Shown: positions 50,817 through 63,108, counted from the stretch's first letter. The stretch is 64,000 bases of DNA from Nocardioides sp. (GCA_037045645.1 JBAOIH010000001.1:1650001-1714000), one strand, 5' to 3'. A program made the numbers and translations. Notes: a model not told the origin generated them from the sequence alone.

Positions 50817-51413
50817 TCACGCAGGACCGGAGTCAGGCGCAGGAAAGTCGGGCGCAGAGACCAACGATACCAACTGCTCGGCCGCCTGCTGAACTTCGTG
50901 GTTCACGATGGTGACGTCGAACTCGTCCTCCGCGGCCAACTCTTCGACCGCGGTGGCCAGTCGCCGCGTGCGCTCGGCCTCGGTCTCGGTGCCACGCCCG
51001 ACCAGGCGGCGTACGAGTTCGTCCCATGTCGGCGGCGCCAAGAACACGAACAGCGCCTCCGGCATGGTGTGCCGGACCTGCCGGGCGCCCTGCAGATCGA
51101 TCTCGAGCAGCGCCGGACGCCCGGTCGCCAACATCGCCTCGACCGGGCCGCGCGGGGTGCCGTACCTGGCGCTCGCGTGCACCGTCGCCCATTCGAGCAG
51201 CTCGTCGCGAGCGATCATCTCGTCGAAGCGTTCGTCGGTGACGAAGTGATAGTGCACCCCGTCGATCTCACCCGGGCGCGGGGTGCGCGTCGTAGCCGAG
51301 ACCGAGATCCACACCTCGGGATGGTGCTCGCGGATCTGTGCCGCCACGGTGCCCTTGCCGACGGCTGTCGGGCCGGCGAGCACCACCAGGCGTGCCGGCG
51401 AGGAGTCGCTCAC
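50817..51413 (-). CDS. gmk: Guanylate kinase
   Basis: This enzyme converts GMP to GDP. The 198-aa product has the P-loop VLAGPTAVGKGTVAAQI, the GMP-binding segment SVSATTRTPRPGEIDGVHY and EIDLQGARQV. The GTG at 51413 is 1 bp past the mihF stop and gives the usual short N-terminus. The longer frame runs into mihF. Confidence 0.96.
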   Translation of the reverse strand: MSDSSPARLVVLAGPTAVGKGTVAAQIREHHPEVWISVSATTRTPRPGEIDGVHYHFVTDERFDEMIARDELLEWATVHASARYGTPRGPVEAMLATGRPALLEIDLQGARQVRHTMPEALFVFLAPPTWDELVRRLVGRGTETEAERTRRLATAVEELAAEDEFDVTIVNHEVQQAAEQLVSLVSAPDFPAPDSGPA

Positions 51414-51414
51414 G

Positions 51415-51735
51415 TCAGATTTCCGGGCCGAACTCGTGCTCGAGGGCCGCGATCTGCTTCGTGCCGAGTCCACGTACGCGCCGGCTCTCGGCGATGCCTA
51501 GACGCTCCATCATCTGGCGCGCACGGATCTTGCCCAGCCCGGGCATCGACTGCAGCAGGTCGACGACCCGCATCTTGCCGATCACCTCGTTGGTCTCCCC
51601 CTCGCGGATGACGTCGGAGATCGAGGCTCCCGAGTGCTTGAGGCGGTTCTTGACCTCGGCACGTTCCCGTCGAGAAGCCGCAGCTTTCGCGAGGGCGGCT
51701 TGACGTTGTTCGGGTGTGAGCGGAGGCAGTGCCAC
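51415..51735 (-). CDS. mihF: Actinobacterial integration host factor
   Basis: A 106-aa nucleoid-associated DNA-binding protein unrelated to E. coli IHF. It has the helix-two-turn-helix region MRVVDLLQSMPGLGKIRARQ and the end KQIAALEHEFG. GTG start with GAGAGGAC before it. TAGATT at 51771-51776 (minus strand) is a possible -10 box, so transcription of gmk and rpoZ may begin here. Confidence 0.95.
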   Translation of the reverse strand: MALPPLTPEQRQAALAKAAASRRERAEVKNRLKHSGASISDVIREGETNEVIGKMRVVDLLQSMPGLGKIRARQMMERLGIAESRRVRGLGTKQIAALEHEFGPEI

Positions 51736-51805
51736 AGCGGTCCTCTCGGGGTCAGGGAAGGTGCTCGATCAATCTAGTCAGAAGGCGGAAGGTCCAGCAA
51801 CGCGG

Positions 51806-52624
51806 TCACCCTCCTTGCAGTGCGCGCACCTTCTCCACCAGTCCCGTGACCGTCGGACCGGCTGCCAGGATCTCGCGCGAGGACGACGGGAGAACGAGTG
51901 CTTGGGACGCCGCGCCGAAGACGCGCCGGAGGTCTTCGTCGGTACCGCCCTGGGCGCCATAGCCGGGCGCCAGGAGCGGTCCGTTGATGTCCAGAACACT
52001 CGGGTCTGCGAGTGGGGCGATGGTGGCACCGACGACGGCGCCGTACGACCCGAGCGGCTCGGCGCCCGCATTGAGGGCCGCCAGCCGAGGAAGCATCCGC
52101 TCCCCCACGCGTACGCCCTGCGCGTCGGTCGCGTGCTGGACCTCCGGCCCTTCCTCGTTGGAGGTCAGGGCGAGCACGAACACGCCCCCTCCGAAACGTT
52201 GCGCCGTGTCGAAGAACGGGGCGAGCGACCCGAAGCCCAGATAGGGCGACACCGTGATGGCATCGGCGCTCAGTGGTGACTGTGGGTCGAGGTAGGCGTC
52301 GGCGTACGCCTGGGAGGTCGAGCCGATATCGCCGCGTTTGACGTCGAGAAGGGTCAGCGCCCCTGCCGCCCGCGATTCGGCCAAGACACGTTCGAGGACC
52401 GCGATCCCACGACTGCCGAAGCGTTCGTAGAAGGCGGACTGCGGCTTGATCACCGACACCTCCGGGGCCAACGCCTCAACGGCGGTGAGGGCGAAACGCT
52501 CTAGACCCGCCACGTCGTCGTCCAGCCCCCATGCACGCAGCAGCGAGGCATGCGGGTCGATGCCGGCACACAGCGGTCCACGCAGGTCCACCAACTCGTG
52601 CAGGCGGGCACCGAAGGTCTTCAT
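51806..52624 (-). CDS. pyrF: Orotidine 5'-phosphate decarboxylase (type 2)
   Basis: This enzyme makes UMP from OMP. The 272-aa length and the catalytic segment LLDVKRGDIGSTSQAYADAY are those of the type 2 family. LCAGIDPHASLLRAWG is near the N-terminus. The ATG at 52624 overlaps the preceding stop by 1 bp (TGATG). It is the last gene of the pyrimidine operon here. Confidence 0.95.
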   Translation of the reverse strand: MKTFGARLHELVDLRGPLCAGIDPHASLLRAWGLDDDVAGLERFALTAVEALAPEVSVIKPQSAFYERFGSRGIAVLERVLAESRAAGALTLLDVKRGDIGSTSQAYADAYLDPQSPLSADAITVSPYLGFGSLAPFFDTAQRFGGGVFVLALTSNEEGPEVQHATDAQGVRVGERMLPRLAALNAGAEPLGSYGAVVGATIAPLADPSVLDINGPLLAPGYGAQGGTDEDLRRVFGAASQALVLPSSSREILAAGPTVTGLVEKVRALQGG

Positions 52625-53451
52625 CAGTTCTCCAACTCGTCGAGGATCCGGGCCAAGGTGGTGGGATCGTGCAGCAGCGCGCTGCCGACCTGGACCCCGC
52701 AGGCCCCGGCATCGAGGAACGCCCGGGCGTCGGCGGTCGAGGCGATGCCGCCACATCCGATGACGTCGATGTCGGGCAGTGCCGCGCACACTTCCGCGAC
52801 GCAGCGCAACGCGATCGGCCCGATCGCGGGACCGCTCAGGCCGGCACCACGGCCGTCGGGCAAAGCGGCGGGCAGCGCGTTGCCGACCACCACCGCGCTG
52901 GCACCAGCCTCGATAACGGTCCGCGCGACCTCCACCACACGTACGACATCGCTGCGCACCTTGGCGAACACCGGCACCCCGGGTGGGAGTTCGCGAAGTA
53001 CGGCGGCGACCACGCCGGCGGTGTGGAACGGCTCGCGGGCCTCGTAGATGCCGCACGCGCGCGGATCGGGGGCGGAGAGATTCACCTCGACGGCCAGCAC
53101 GCCGGGCGCCGCCGCAAGTCGCTTGGCGATCTCGGCGTACTCCACGATCGTCGCGCCGGCGATCGAGACGATCGGGTGCGCGCCCTGTTGGACCAGCCAG
53201 GGCAACTGCGCCATCAGGAAGCGGTCGAGTCCCGGATTGTCGAACGCGACGGCGTTGAGCAGCCCGCTGGGAGTCTCGACGATGCGGGGTTGGCGTCCGC
53301 CCGGTCGTGGGTCCCGGGTGATCGATCGCGTGACGAACGCGCCGAGCCGGGACAGGTCCACGTACGGCTGGAGTTCGCGACCCGTGCCGCCGCAACCGCT
53401 CGCCACCATGACGCGTGAGCGCAATCTCAGACCTGCCACCGGCACCGTCAT
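52624..53451 (-). CDS. Class 1B dihydroorotate dehydrogenase-like protein lacking the catalytic cysteine
   Basis: A 275-aa FMN-barrel protein of the PyrDB type (MVASGCGGTGREL, ETPSGLLNAVAFDNPG, IGCGGIASTADARAFLDAGA). Class 1 enzymes carry the base cysteine in NxSCPN. Here the motif is EVNLSAPDPRACG, with Ala and Asp at those places. The later KxxPN-type segment reads AKVRSDVV. Orotate chemistry is therefore doubtful, while FMN-binding parts remain. It overlaps the PyrK-like gene by 4 bp. An intact class 2 PyrD lies two genes upstream, so this copy may be decaying or may do something else. Confidence 0.85.
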   Translation of the reverse strand: MTVPVAGLRLRSRVMVASGCGGTGRELQPYVDLSRLGAFVTRSITRDPRPGGRQPRIVETPSGLLNAVAFDNPGLDRFLMAQLPWLVQQGAHPIVSIAGATIVEYAEIAKRLAAAPGVLAVEVNLSAPDPRACGIYEAREPFHTAGVVAAVLRELPPGVPVFAKVRSDVVRVVEVARTVIEAGASAVVVGNALPAALPDGRGAGLSGPAIGPIALRCVAEVCAALPDIDVIGCGGIASTADARAFLDAGACGVQVGSALLHDPTTLARILDELEN

Positions 53452-54272
53452 GGCAGCGCGTCCCAACGGATCCGATCGCCGCGGATCACCGGGCCCTCGA
53501 AGCACGCGCGTACGGATCTGGGCGCGCCCTCCTCGCCCACGATCGGCACGGCGCAGCCCTCGCACAACCCGGTACCGCAGATCAGTTGGGTCTCCAGACC
53601 CACCTGGCTCCAGGCGCCCGCGTCCTCTGCGGCCGCCGCGACCTCGTGCAGCAGGTCGCGGTCGCCTGCGGCGTAGACGACATCGGCGCCTGACTGGGTC
53701 AGTGCCTCGCGTACGTGCTCGCGGACGTGACCTCGACGTCCCACCGAGCCGTCCTGGGTCACGATCGTCACCGCGCGCGCAACCCTCCTGGCTTCCAACG
53801 CGGACAGCAGATGTGCCTCGTCGACCGCCCCGACCAGCAGGGTGACGCTGCAGTCGCGATCACGCAGTCGCTCGGCGAGGGTGAACAACGGTGCAGCCGA
53901 GTGCCCCTCGCCGACGAGCAGACAACGCACGGGTTGCTTCGGCATGGCGTACGGGCGGCCCAGCGGGCCGGTCACCTGAAGTGTCGTGTCCGCCGGCTGC
54001 CGCGCCAGCCAGCGGGTGCCGGGGCCGGTCGGCTCGACGACCACCTCGACGGTAAGACCGTGTCCGCCAGTGGGGCGTACGCGGTGGATCCAGAAGGCAC
54101 GCCTCGCGAGTCGGGCACCGTCGCTGCCGACCGAGACCGCAAGGAAGTTGCCGGGACGGAATCGATCACCGACTCCCGGAGCGACCAGGGTCAGATGGCG
54201 AAACGCCCCGACCGACTTGTTGGTCAGGATGCGGGCCTGGACGTGCACGGGCGTCAGGGCGGTGTCGGTCAC
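53448..54272 (-). CDS. PyrK-like electron transfer protein (divergent)
   Basis: A 274-aa protein of the dihydroorotate dehydrogenase electron-transfer type. The [2Fe-2S] cysteines are kept (CGTGLCEGCAVP and a later RACFEGP). The FAD motif, normally RxFSI or RxYS, reads RRAFWIHR. The glycine-rich NAD loop, normally GGGxGxAP, reads VGEGHSAAPL. It could still bind an iron-sulfur cluster, but flavin and NAD handling may differ. It is coupled to the equally divergent PyrDB-like gene by a 4-bp overlap. Confidence 0.85.
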   Translation of the reverse strand: MTDTALTPVHVQARILTNKSVGAFRHLTLVAPGVGDRFRPGNFLAVSVGSDGARLARRAFWIHRVRPTGGHGLTVEVVVEPTGPGTRWLARQPADTTLQVTGPLGRPYAMPKQPVRCLLVGEGHSAAPLFTLAERLRDRDCSVTLLVGAVDEAHLLSALEARRVARAVTIVTQDGSVGRRGHVREHVREALTQSGADVVYAAGDRDLLHEVAAAAEDAGAWSQVGLETQLICGTGLCEGCAVPIVGEEGAPRSVRACFEGPVIRGDRIRWDALP

Positions 54273-54296
54273 GGGCTGGGTCTCATTCGTGGGAGT

Positions 54297-55349
54297 TCAC
54301 CTCAGGGCACCCGCGATGCGGCGCGCCCAGAGGGGACCGCCGTAGACGAACCCGGAGTACGCCTGCACCAGCGTGGCCCCCGCATCGAGACGGACTCGAG
54401 CATCCTCGGGCGTGCTGATGCCGCCGACGCCGATCAGGGTCAGATCTTCGGGAACGTGTTGTCTGAGAAGTTCGAGCACGGCCAGTGCCCGGTCACGCAC
54501 GGGTGCACCTGACAGGCCGCCGGCACCGAGCCTGGCAACCTCGTCCTCGGGGGTGAGCAGTCCGTCACGGCTGATCGTGGTGTTGGTCGCGATGATGCCG
54601 TCGAGGTGAGTGTCGGTGGCGAGTTGGGCCACCTCGATGACGTCTTCATCGGCGAGGTCGGGAGCGATCTTGACCAACAGCGGGACGCGGCTCGGCGTCA
54701 CCTGGTCGGCCCGCTTTCGTACGCTCGCCAGCAGCGGCCCGAGCCGGTCCACTGCCTGGAGCGAGCGCAAACCGGGCGTATTGGGGCTGGACACGTTGAC
54801 CACGAGATAGTCGGCGAAGGGCGCCAGCAGACCCGTGCTCTTCTCGTAGTCCGCCTCGACGGCTGCCTGGTCGTCCTCGGGTACGACCTTGGACTTGCCG
54901 ATATTGATCCCCAGCACCGCCGCGGGGTCATGAACTCTCGTCGAGGGGTCATGAACTCGCAGCGCCCGGGTGGCGAGGCGGCGCGCCACAGCCTCCGCGC
55001 CGTCGTTGTTGAACCCCATCCGGTTGACGATCGCGCGATCAGCCGGAAGCCGGAAGAGACGTGGCTTCTCGTTGCCCTGCTGCGGCAGTGCGGTGACGGT
55101 GCCGATCTCGACATGGCCGAAGCCCAAGCCGGACAGGGCGTCGATGCCGACAGCGTTCTTGTCGAAGCCGGCGGCCAGACCGAGGCGATTCGGAAATACG
55201 ATCCCCATCGCCTCGACCGGAGCCCCCGGCTGTGGGAGTCGGCTCAGCACTGGCGCGGCCCGACGGATAGCCGCGAAGCCCAGGTGGTGAGCACGCTCAG
55301 GGTCGAGCGGGGTGAAGACCCTGTCGAAGACGCGGTCGTACGCGGTCAT
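54297..55349 (-). CDS. pyrD: Quinone-dependent dihydroorotate dehydrogenase (class 2)
   Basis: A 350-aa membrane-associated DHODH that feeds electrons to the quinone pool. The catalytic serine is present in NVSSPNTPGLRSLQ. GLAAGFDKNAVG, NRMGFNNDGAEAV and GVGGISTPEDARVRLDAGA are typical. Between two barrel strands lies VHDPSTRVHDPAA, encoded by two units of the CGAGGGGTCA repeat, in a surface region. The ATG at 55349 follows GAGGGGTC, itself part of the repeat. This is probably the working DHODH. Confidence 0.94.
   Translation of the reverse strand: MTAYDRVFDRVFTPLDPERAHHLGFAAIRRAAPVLSRLPQPGAPVEAMGIVFPNRLGLAAGFDKNAVGIDALSGLGFGHVEIGTVTALPQQGNEKPRLFRLPADRAIVNRMGFNNDGAEAVARRLATRALRVHDPSTRVHDPAAVLGINIGKSKVVPEDDQAAVEADYEKSTGLLAPFADYLVVNVSSPNTPGLRSLQAVDRLGPLLASVRKRADQVTPSRVPLLVKIAPDLADEDVIEVAQLATDTHLDGIIATNTTISRDGLLTPEDEVARLGAGGLSGAPVRDRALAVLELLRQHVPEDLTLIGVGGISTPEDARVRLDAGATLVQAYSGFVYGGPLWARRIAGALR
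54921..54958 (-). repeat. Two CGAGGGGTCATGAACTC units inside pyrD
   Basis: CGCGGGGTCATGAACTC (54921-54937) and CGAGGGGTCATGAACTC (54942-54958) are 21 bp apart, on the plus strand. They are in frame with pyrD and encode HDPSTRVHDP on the minus strand. Here the orientation is opposite to the copies at 55349-55422 and 43282-43313. Confidence 0.8.
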
Positions 55350-55422
55350 GACCCCTCGCTTGAGAACTCATGACCCCTCGGTGGGATCTTGTGACCCCTC
55401 GGCGGGAGTTGGTGACCCCTCG
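55349..55422 (-). repeat. Four-unit CGAGGGGTCA repeat array between carB and pyrD
   Basis: TGACCCCTCG begins at 55349, 55371, 55392 and 55413 (spacing 22, 21 and 21 bp). On the minus strand each unit reads CGAGGGGTCA, and the last one provides the ribosome-binding site and start codon of pyrD. It fills the whole carB-pyrD gap. Confidence 0.85.
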
Positions 55423-55425
55423 GCG

Positions 55426-58802
<3,377 letters not shown>

Positions 58803-58803
<1 letters not shown>

Positions 58804-60146
58804 CAGGCCTCCTCTCCGTCGTGGTTTCGAGACGCCGCCTGCGGCGGCTCCTCAACCACCGGTGGGTCGTCGTGGTTTCGAGACGCCGCCTGCGGCGGCT
58901 CCTCAACCACCGGTGGGTCGTCGTGGTTTCGAGACGCCGCACCCTCGGTGGTTGAGGAGCGAGCGCCAGCGAGCGTCTCGAAACCACCCATCAACTCGGT
59001 GGTTGAGGAGCGAGCGCCAGCGAGCGTCTCGAAACCACCCATCAACTCGGCGAAGCGGTCGAACAGGTACGCCGCGTCGTGCGGGCCCGCGGCGGCTTCG
59101 GGGTGGTACTGCACGCTGAACGCGCGCAACACCCCGTCGTCGGAGCGCAGTTCGAGGCCCTCCACCACGTCGTCGTTGAGGCAGACGTGGCTGACGGTGG
59201 CGGTGCCGTACGCCGTCTCGGTGGGCTGGTCGAGCGGCGCGTCGACGGCGAACCCGTGGTTGTGCGCAGTCACCTCGACCTTGCCCGTTGTGCGGTCCAG
59301 CACCGGCTGGTTGATGCCGCGGTGGCCGTACTTGAGTTTGTAGGTGCCAAAACCCAGCGCCCGGCCGAACAACTGATTGCCGAAGCAGATCCCGAAGTAG
59401 GGCACGCCTGCCTCCAGGGCGCCTTGGATCACCGACACGTCCGCGGTGGCGGGGTCGCCCGGCCCGTTGGAGCAGAAGAGTCCGTCGGGTGACAACGCGA
59501 GGACATCGTCGAGGGTGGCGCTCGCGGGCAGCACGTGCGTCTCGATCCCCCGCTCGGCGAGCATCCGCGGAGTGTTGGCCTTGATGCCGAGATCGAGCGC
59601 GACGACGGTGAAGCGCTTGTCACCGATGGCCGAGACGACGTACGCCGACTCGGTCGACACCTCCGCCGACAGGTCGGCGCCGTTCATCTCGGCCGACGAT
59701 CGCACTCTCGCCAGCAGGGCTTCGGGATCGGTCTCGATCGTGGAGATCCCGACCCGCATGGCACCGCGTTCGCGCAGGTGCCGAGTCAGCGCTCGAGTGT
59801 CGATCCCGCTGATGCCGACGACACCCTGCGTACGCAACTCGTCGTCGAGAGAACGCCGCGAGCGCCAGTTGGAGGCCAGCCGCGCGGGGTCGCGTACGAC
59901 GTAGCCGCTGACCCAGATCTTGGAAGATTCGTCGTCCTCGTCGTTCCAGCCGGTATTGCCGACGTGCGGCGCGGTCATCACGACGACCTGGCGGTGATAG
60001 GACGGATCGGTGAGCGTCTCCTGATAGCCGGTCATGCCGGTGGAGAACACGGCTTCGCCGAAGGTCTCACCCGCGGCGCCGTAGGCGTCACCACGGAAGG
60101 TGCGGCCGTCTTCGAGGACGAGCAGTGCGGGCGCGTGCGAGGACAC
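58803..60146 (-). CDS. carA: Carbamoyl phosphate synthase small subunit with repeat-encoded C-terminal tail
   Basis: This glutaminase subunit supplies ammonia to CarB. It is 447 aa from a GTG at 60146 with AAGGAGG. The nucleophile cysteine is in YFGICFGNQLFG. The His-Glu pair lies in SVQYHPEAAAGP. The family normally ends near DRFAELM (residue 369). A further 78 residues here are two 17-residue repeats (GGFETLAGARSSTTELM type), two of another kind (ASRNHDDPPVVEEPPQA) and a short end, all encoded by 51-bp DNA repeats. It is first in the operon. Confidence 0.95.
58821..59036. repeat. 51-bp repeats forming the 3' end of carA
   Basis: Three units in one direction start at about 58821, 58872 and 58923 (GTGGTTTCGAGACGCCGC...CTCAACCACC). 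Two units in the other direction start at about 58946 and 58997 (CGGTGGTTGAGGAGCGAGC...GTCTCGAAACC). All spacing is 51 bp, equal to 17 codons, so the carA frame stays open. The core is shared with the array at 20373-20617. Confidence 0.9.
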
Positions 60147-60303
60147 TCGCGAGCCTCCTTCTCCGCCTCACAGGACGGTGGTTAAAGGATGTTCGAGCAC
60201 CTGGGACATTAGCAGCGCGATGGACGGGCGGCGCGGGCGGCATCGTGAAATGGACGAGTCTGTCGCGTCGAGTCGCGTGGCGAAAGACTGCCCGGACACT
60301 GCG
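60147..60303. promoter_or_regulatory. Upstream region of carA
   Basis: This 157-bp gap must hold the promoter of carAB-pyrD-pyrF unless transcription comes through from the gene at 60304. AAGGAGG lies 7 nt before the carA GTG. No PyrR-binding leader or clear attenuator was recognised. Confidence 0.45.
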
Positions 60304-60735
60304 TCAGCCCGCGACCTCCCAGCGCGCGACCATCACGTCGTACGGCGTCGGGTCCGCCACCTCCGGTGGCGTCTGGTTGCGCATCACCATCTCGATTTCA
60401 GACTCGTGCGCCCGCAGGCTGATCGACCAGTGCCAGCCGGGCGCGTACTCGTAGGAGACCTCGAACGATCTCGCGTCCCCCGAGCCAGTCAGCAACGTCG
60501 CCTCCGGTTGATGCCACCCATCGGTCCAAGCCACCCGGAGAGCGCCGTCCTCCGCAGGCTTGCCTACCAAGATCGCGCCGGTCTGACCACCGTCATCGGC
60601 ATGGGTCCAGCCATAACGCAAGACCAGACCCTCGGCTCCGGTCTCCTCGACCGTGGCGAACGAATCGGCCGCGGCGAGATCGTCGGTGGGATAGAGCCGG
60701 AAGGCGCACGTGCCCTGAAGTCGCTGCTCGCTCAT
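60304..60735 (-). CDS. Hypothetical protein
   Basis: A 143-aa soluble protein with no signal peptide, rich in beta-strand-like segments (GLVLRYGWTHADDGGQTGAI, APGWHWSISLRAHE). No family is recognised. Start at 60735 (MSEQRLQG), chosen because the upstream extension runs into a divergent promoter region. It is transcribed toward carA. Confidence 0.65.
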   Translation of the reverse strand: MSEQRLQGTCAFRLYPTDDLAAADSFATVEETGAEGLVLRYGWTHADDGGQTGAILVGKPAEDGALRVAWTDGWHQPEATLLTGSGDARSFEVSYEYAPGWHWSISLRAHESEIEMVMRNQTPPEVADPTPYDVMVARWEVAG

Positions 60736-60818
60736 AGGTGCATGGTGCCTGTTCTCGGGGCATGGTGGGGCCAGTCGTACGCTCACCCGCCTGCGACCCG
60801 ACGACCGAAAGGATCCCC

Positions 60819-61562
60819 ATGTCTCGCCGCTTCGCGCTCACTGTGGCCACCACTGGTTGCCTCGCACTGCCTCTGGTTCCCAGCGCCACGGCCGCCACCG
60901 CCGAGCCGCACTCGGCGCGCAACGCGGTGACGTTCTCGATCTCCATTCCAGCCTGGCAGCGCGTGAGCGGCTGCGTCGAGCATCCGTTCACCTACTCGGT
61001 CAGCGGCTTGGACACCTACCCCTTCTGGGATGTTCGGATCGCGGTGCAAAACACCGAAGGTGGTGGGGATGGGCAGGCCTTCTTCTACTCGCGACCTTCG
61101 TTGCCTCGCCCCCCGACCGGGACCAGCACCGTGTACCTGTGCTCAGGCGACGAGCCGGGCACCTACGCGGTCACCGGAACCATGACCTACCGCACGGAGG
61201 CCACCGGCAGCACGGACCTCGTGGCGAACCTGCCCGCCACCACCTTCGAGGTGCACAATGCGGCCACGACCACGCAGTTGAAGCTGAAGAAGGCGCGCCG
61301 GGGGAAGATCAAGTTGAGGGCCGCTTCGGCGATCGTGAGCAGCGGCGGGGAGAACAAGCCGTACGCGTCGGCGACGATCCGGGTGCAGTACCGCTACCAC
61401 AAGATGTGGGTGAAGTTGCCGAAGGGCAACGGCAGCACGAACTATCGAGGCGAGTTCGCCAAGACCGTCAAACTGCCCAAGGGCGCCAAGAGGTTCCGCG
61501 CCGTCGTCAACTCGGGTGACTTCGTCGACGGGTCCACAAGCAAGGTCGTACGACTGCGCTGA
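60819..61562 (+). CDS. Secreted protein, possible paralogue of the one at 28126
   Basis: A 247-aa exported protein. The signal peptide ends near ATAATA. Residues ~35-150 form a beta-rich domain with two cysteines (RVSGCVEHPF and VYLCSGDEPG). The C-terminal ~95 residues (TTQLKLKKARRGKIKLRA, then VQYRYHKMWVKLPKG) are basic and Ig-like. The layout matches the protein at 28126. AAAGGA precedes the ATG. Function unknown. Confidence 0.75.
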   Translation: MSRRFALTVATTGCLALPLVPSATAATAEPHSARNAVTFSISIPAWQRVSGCVEHPFTYSVSGLDTYPFWDVRIAVQNTEGGGDGQAFFYSRPSLPRPPTGTSTVYLCSGDEPGTYAVTGTMTYRTEATGSTDLVANLPATTFEVHNAATTTQLKLKKARRGKIKLRAASAIVSSGGENKPYASATIRVQYRYHKMWVKLPKGNGSTNYRGEFAKTVKLPKGAKRFRAVVNSGDFVDGSTSKVVRLR

Positions 61563-61691
61563 CGCTCAGCGCTGCTGGTCGCGCAGCACCCGCTGCGCGG
61601 CCATCTTGCCCGGAAGGTGACGTTCTTGATGGACGTCTGCGGCACCACCGGTCACTGGATTAGACCCCGGTGTCCCGGTAGCAACCCGACA

Positions 61692-62274
61692 TGACAACTC
61701 GCGCCGCGACCCTGGTTGCCGCACTCGCCCTTCCGCGCTCGCTGTCCTGCATCAACGCCCCGGCTCACGCTGGACGACCACCGAACTGAAGGTTGACGGG
61801 GCCAACGCGACCGTGATCGACAGGATGTCGAAGCCCTCACCGTGAGTGGTGACAACAGTCAAGTGGTCGCCGCCAACCTGGGAACGGTGAAGATCACCAG
61901 CAGCAACGACACGCTGACTCGGTGGCAATACGAACGCGACGTTCACCGAGGGCGTGGGGCCGCTCACGGTCAAGAGTTCGAACAGCACGATCAAGGCGGC
62001 CAGTGCCGGCAGGGTCCTGCTGGACACCTCCAACGTCCAGCTCACCATCGTCGGCACGGCCCGCAAGACGGTGCTGAAGGGGTCCAACCACACCTTCATG
62101 GCACGCAGCGCCCCGCGCCTCATCATGGACGGCTCCAATCACCCGGCCAAGGTGAAGAAGGCGATCATGACCACCAGCAACGCCACGCTCTTCGCGACGC
62201 GCCTGCGGCTGCTGTTGAGATGCAGCGAACCTTTCAAGATGGGTCCAGTGTTCTTTCAACACTGGATGACTTGA
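61692..62274 (+). pseudogene. DUF3060-like secreted protein, broken by several frameshifts
   Basis: A signal-peptide-like start (MTTRAATLVAALALP) is followed, in changing frames, by pieces with the DUF3060-type pattern of repeated strands: ALTVSGDNSQVVAANLG, then GPLTVKSSNSTIKAASAGRV and VLKGSNHTFMARSAP. At least three frame changes are needed to join them, and several stops intervene. It is therefore a decayed gene. The DUF3060 name is from memory of the SGxNNxV pattern. Confidence 0.7.
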
Positions 62275-62471
62275 CATTCGCTTTGACGGTCAGTGCGGCT
62301 CACTTCTTCGTGCTCGTTGCCGTGCAGTGGCTGGGAGTAGTCGTGAGACGGCTGGATTCGCGCTTGAACGCTGACCTGGTCGTGACATCACTCTTCTAGC
62401 CGAATTGAGGATGAAGACGTCTCCTGATCGCCATCGCGCCAGAGCAGAACGGCGCATGGCATACTTGTGGC
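62275..62471. other. Intergenic region before mazEF
   Basis: No gene is seen here. CATACT (62460-62465) lies 6 nt before the antitoxin ATG and fits a -10 box for a leaderless transcript. The rest shows no repeat or strong hairpin. Confidence 0.45.
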
Positions 62472-62705
62472 ATGAGCCGCATACGTCTGAGCACCACAGT
62501 GGACGGAGATCTCCTGGAGAACGCCCGGAGGGTGTCGGGCAAACCGGACGCTGCGCTTGTGGACGAAGCGCTGACGGCGCTGTTGGCGAGCCACCGGGCG
62601 GCGGAGGTCGACGCCGCCTACGCCGCGTACGACGAACACCCACTCGACGAACCAGACGAGTGGGGCGACTTGGCATCATTCCGCAGCGCGGTCGCCGCTT
62701 CATGA
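62472..62705 (+). CDS. mazE: Antitoxin, MazE-like
   Basis: A 77-aa protein with an N-terminal ribbon-helix-helix-like stretch (MSRIRLSTTVDGDLLENAR) that probably binds its own promoter. The acidic C-terminus (EHPLDEPDEWGDLASFR) fits a toxin-neutralising tail. It overlaps the MazF-like gene by 4 bp (ATGA), the usual toxin-antitoxin order with the antitoxin first. Confidence 0.82.
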   Translation: MSRIRLSTTVDGDLLENARRVSGKPDAALVDEALTALLASHRAAEVDAAYAAYDEHPLDEPDEWGDLASFRSAVAAS

Positions 62706-63028
62706 CAAACCAGCCCGCCCGCGGCGAGGTGTGGTGGTGCGAGCTGGCCGAGATCGGCCGTCGGCCAGTCGTCGTACTTTCTCGGGACGCTGCTATCCCA
62801 CGCCTACGACGAGCGTTGATCGCTCCCTGCACGACCACCGTCCGTGGGATCCCGAGCGAGGTTTGTCTTGAGCCGGGCGATGACCCCGTTCCGCTGCGCT
62901 CAGCAGTCAATCTCGATTCGGTCGAGAGCGTGTCGACAGCGTTGCTCGTTGAACGACTCGGCCGGCTCGCCGATGCCCGCATGCGTGAGATCTGCTCCGC
63001 CCTGGCTGTCGCCGTCGACTGCACCTGA
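62702..63028 (+). CDS. mazF: MazF-family endoribonuclease toxin
   Basis: A 108-aa PemK/MazF-fold protein that should cut mRNA at short sequences. Typical features are ARGEVWWCELAEIGRRPVVV at the N-terminus, the central IAPCTTTVRGIPSEV and a NLDSVESVSTALL strand. Length is normal and the gene looks intact. The cut sequence cannot be read from the protein. It is controlled with its antitoxin as an operon. Confidence 0.88.
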   Translation: MTNQPARGEVWWCELAEIGRRPVVVLSRDAAIPRLRRALIAPCTTTVRGIPSEVCLEPGDDPVPLRSAVNLDSVESVSTALLVERLGRLADARMREICSALAVAVDCT

Positions 63029-63108
63029 GACCAGACCGCCAGCAACGTCCAACGCGCGCTTCTGCCGCTGACCAAGTGTCGGTTCGCCCGTGGTCATAAC
63101 CTCTGCGC

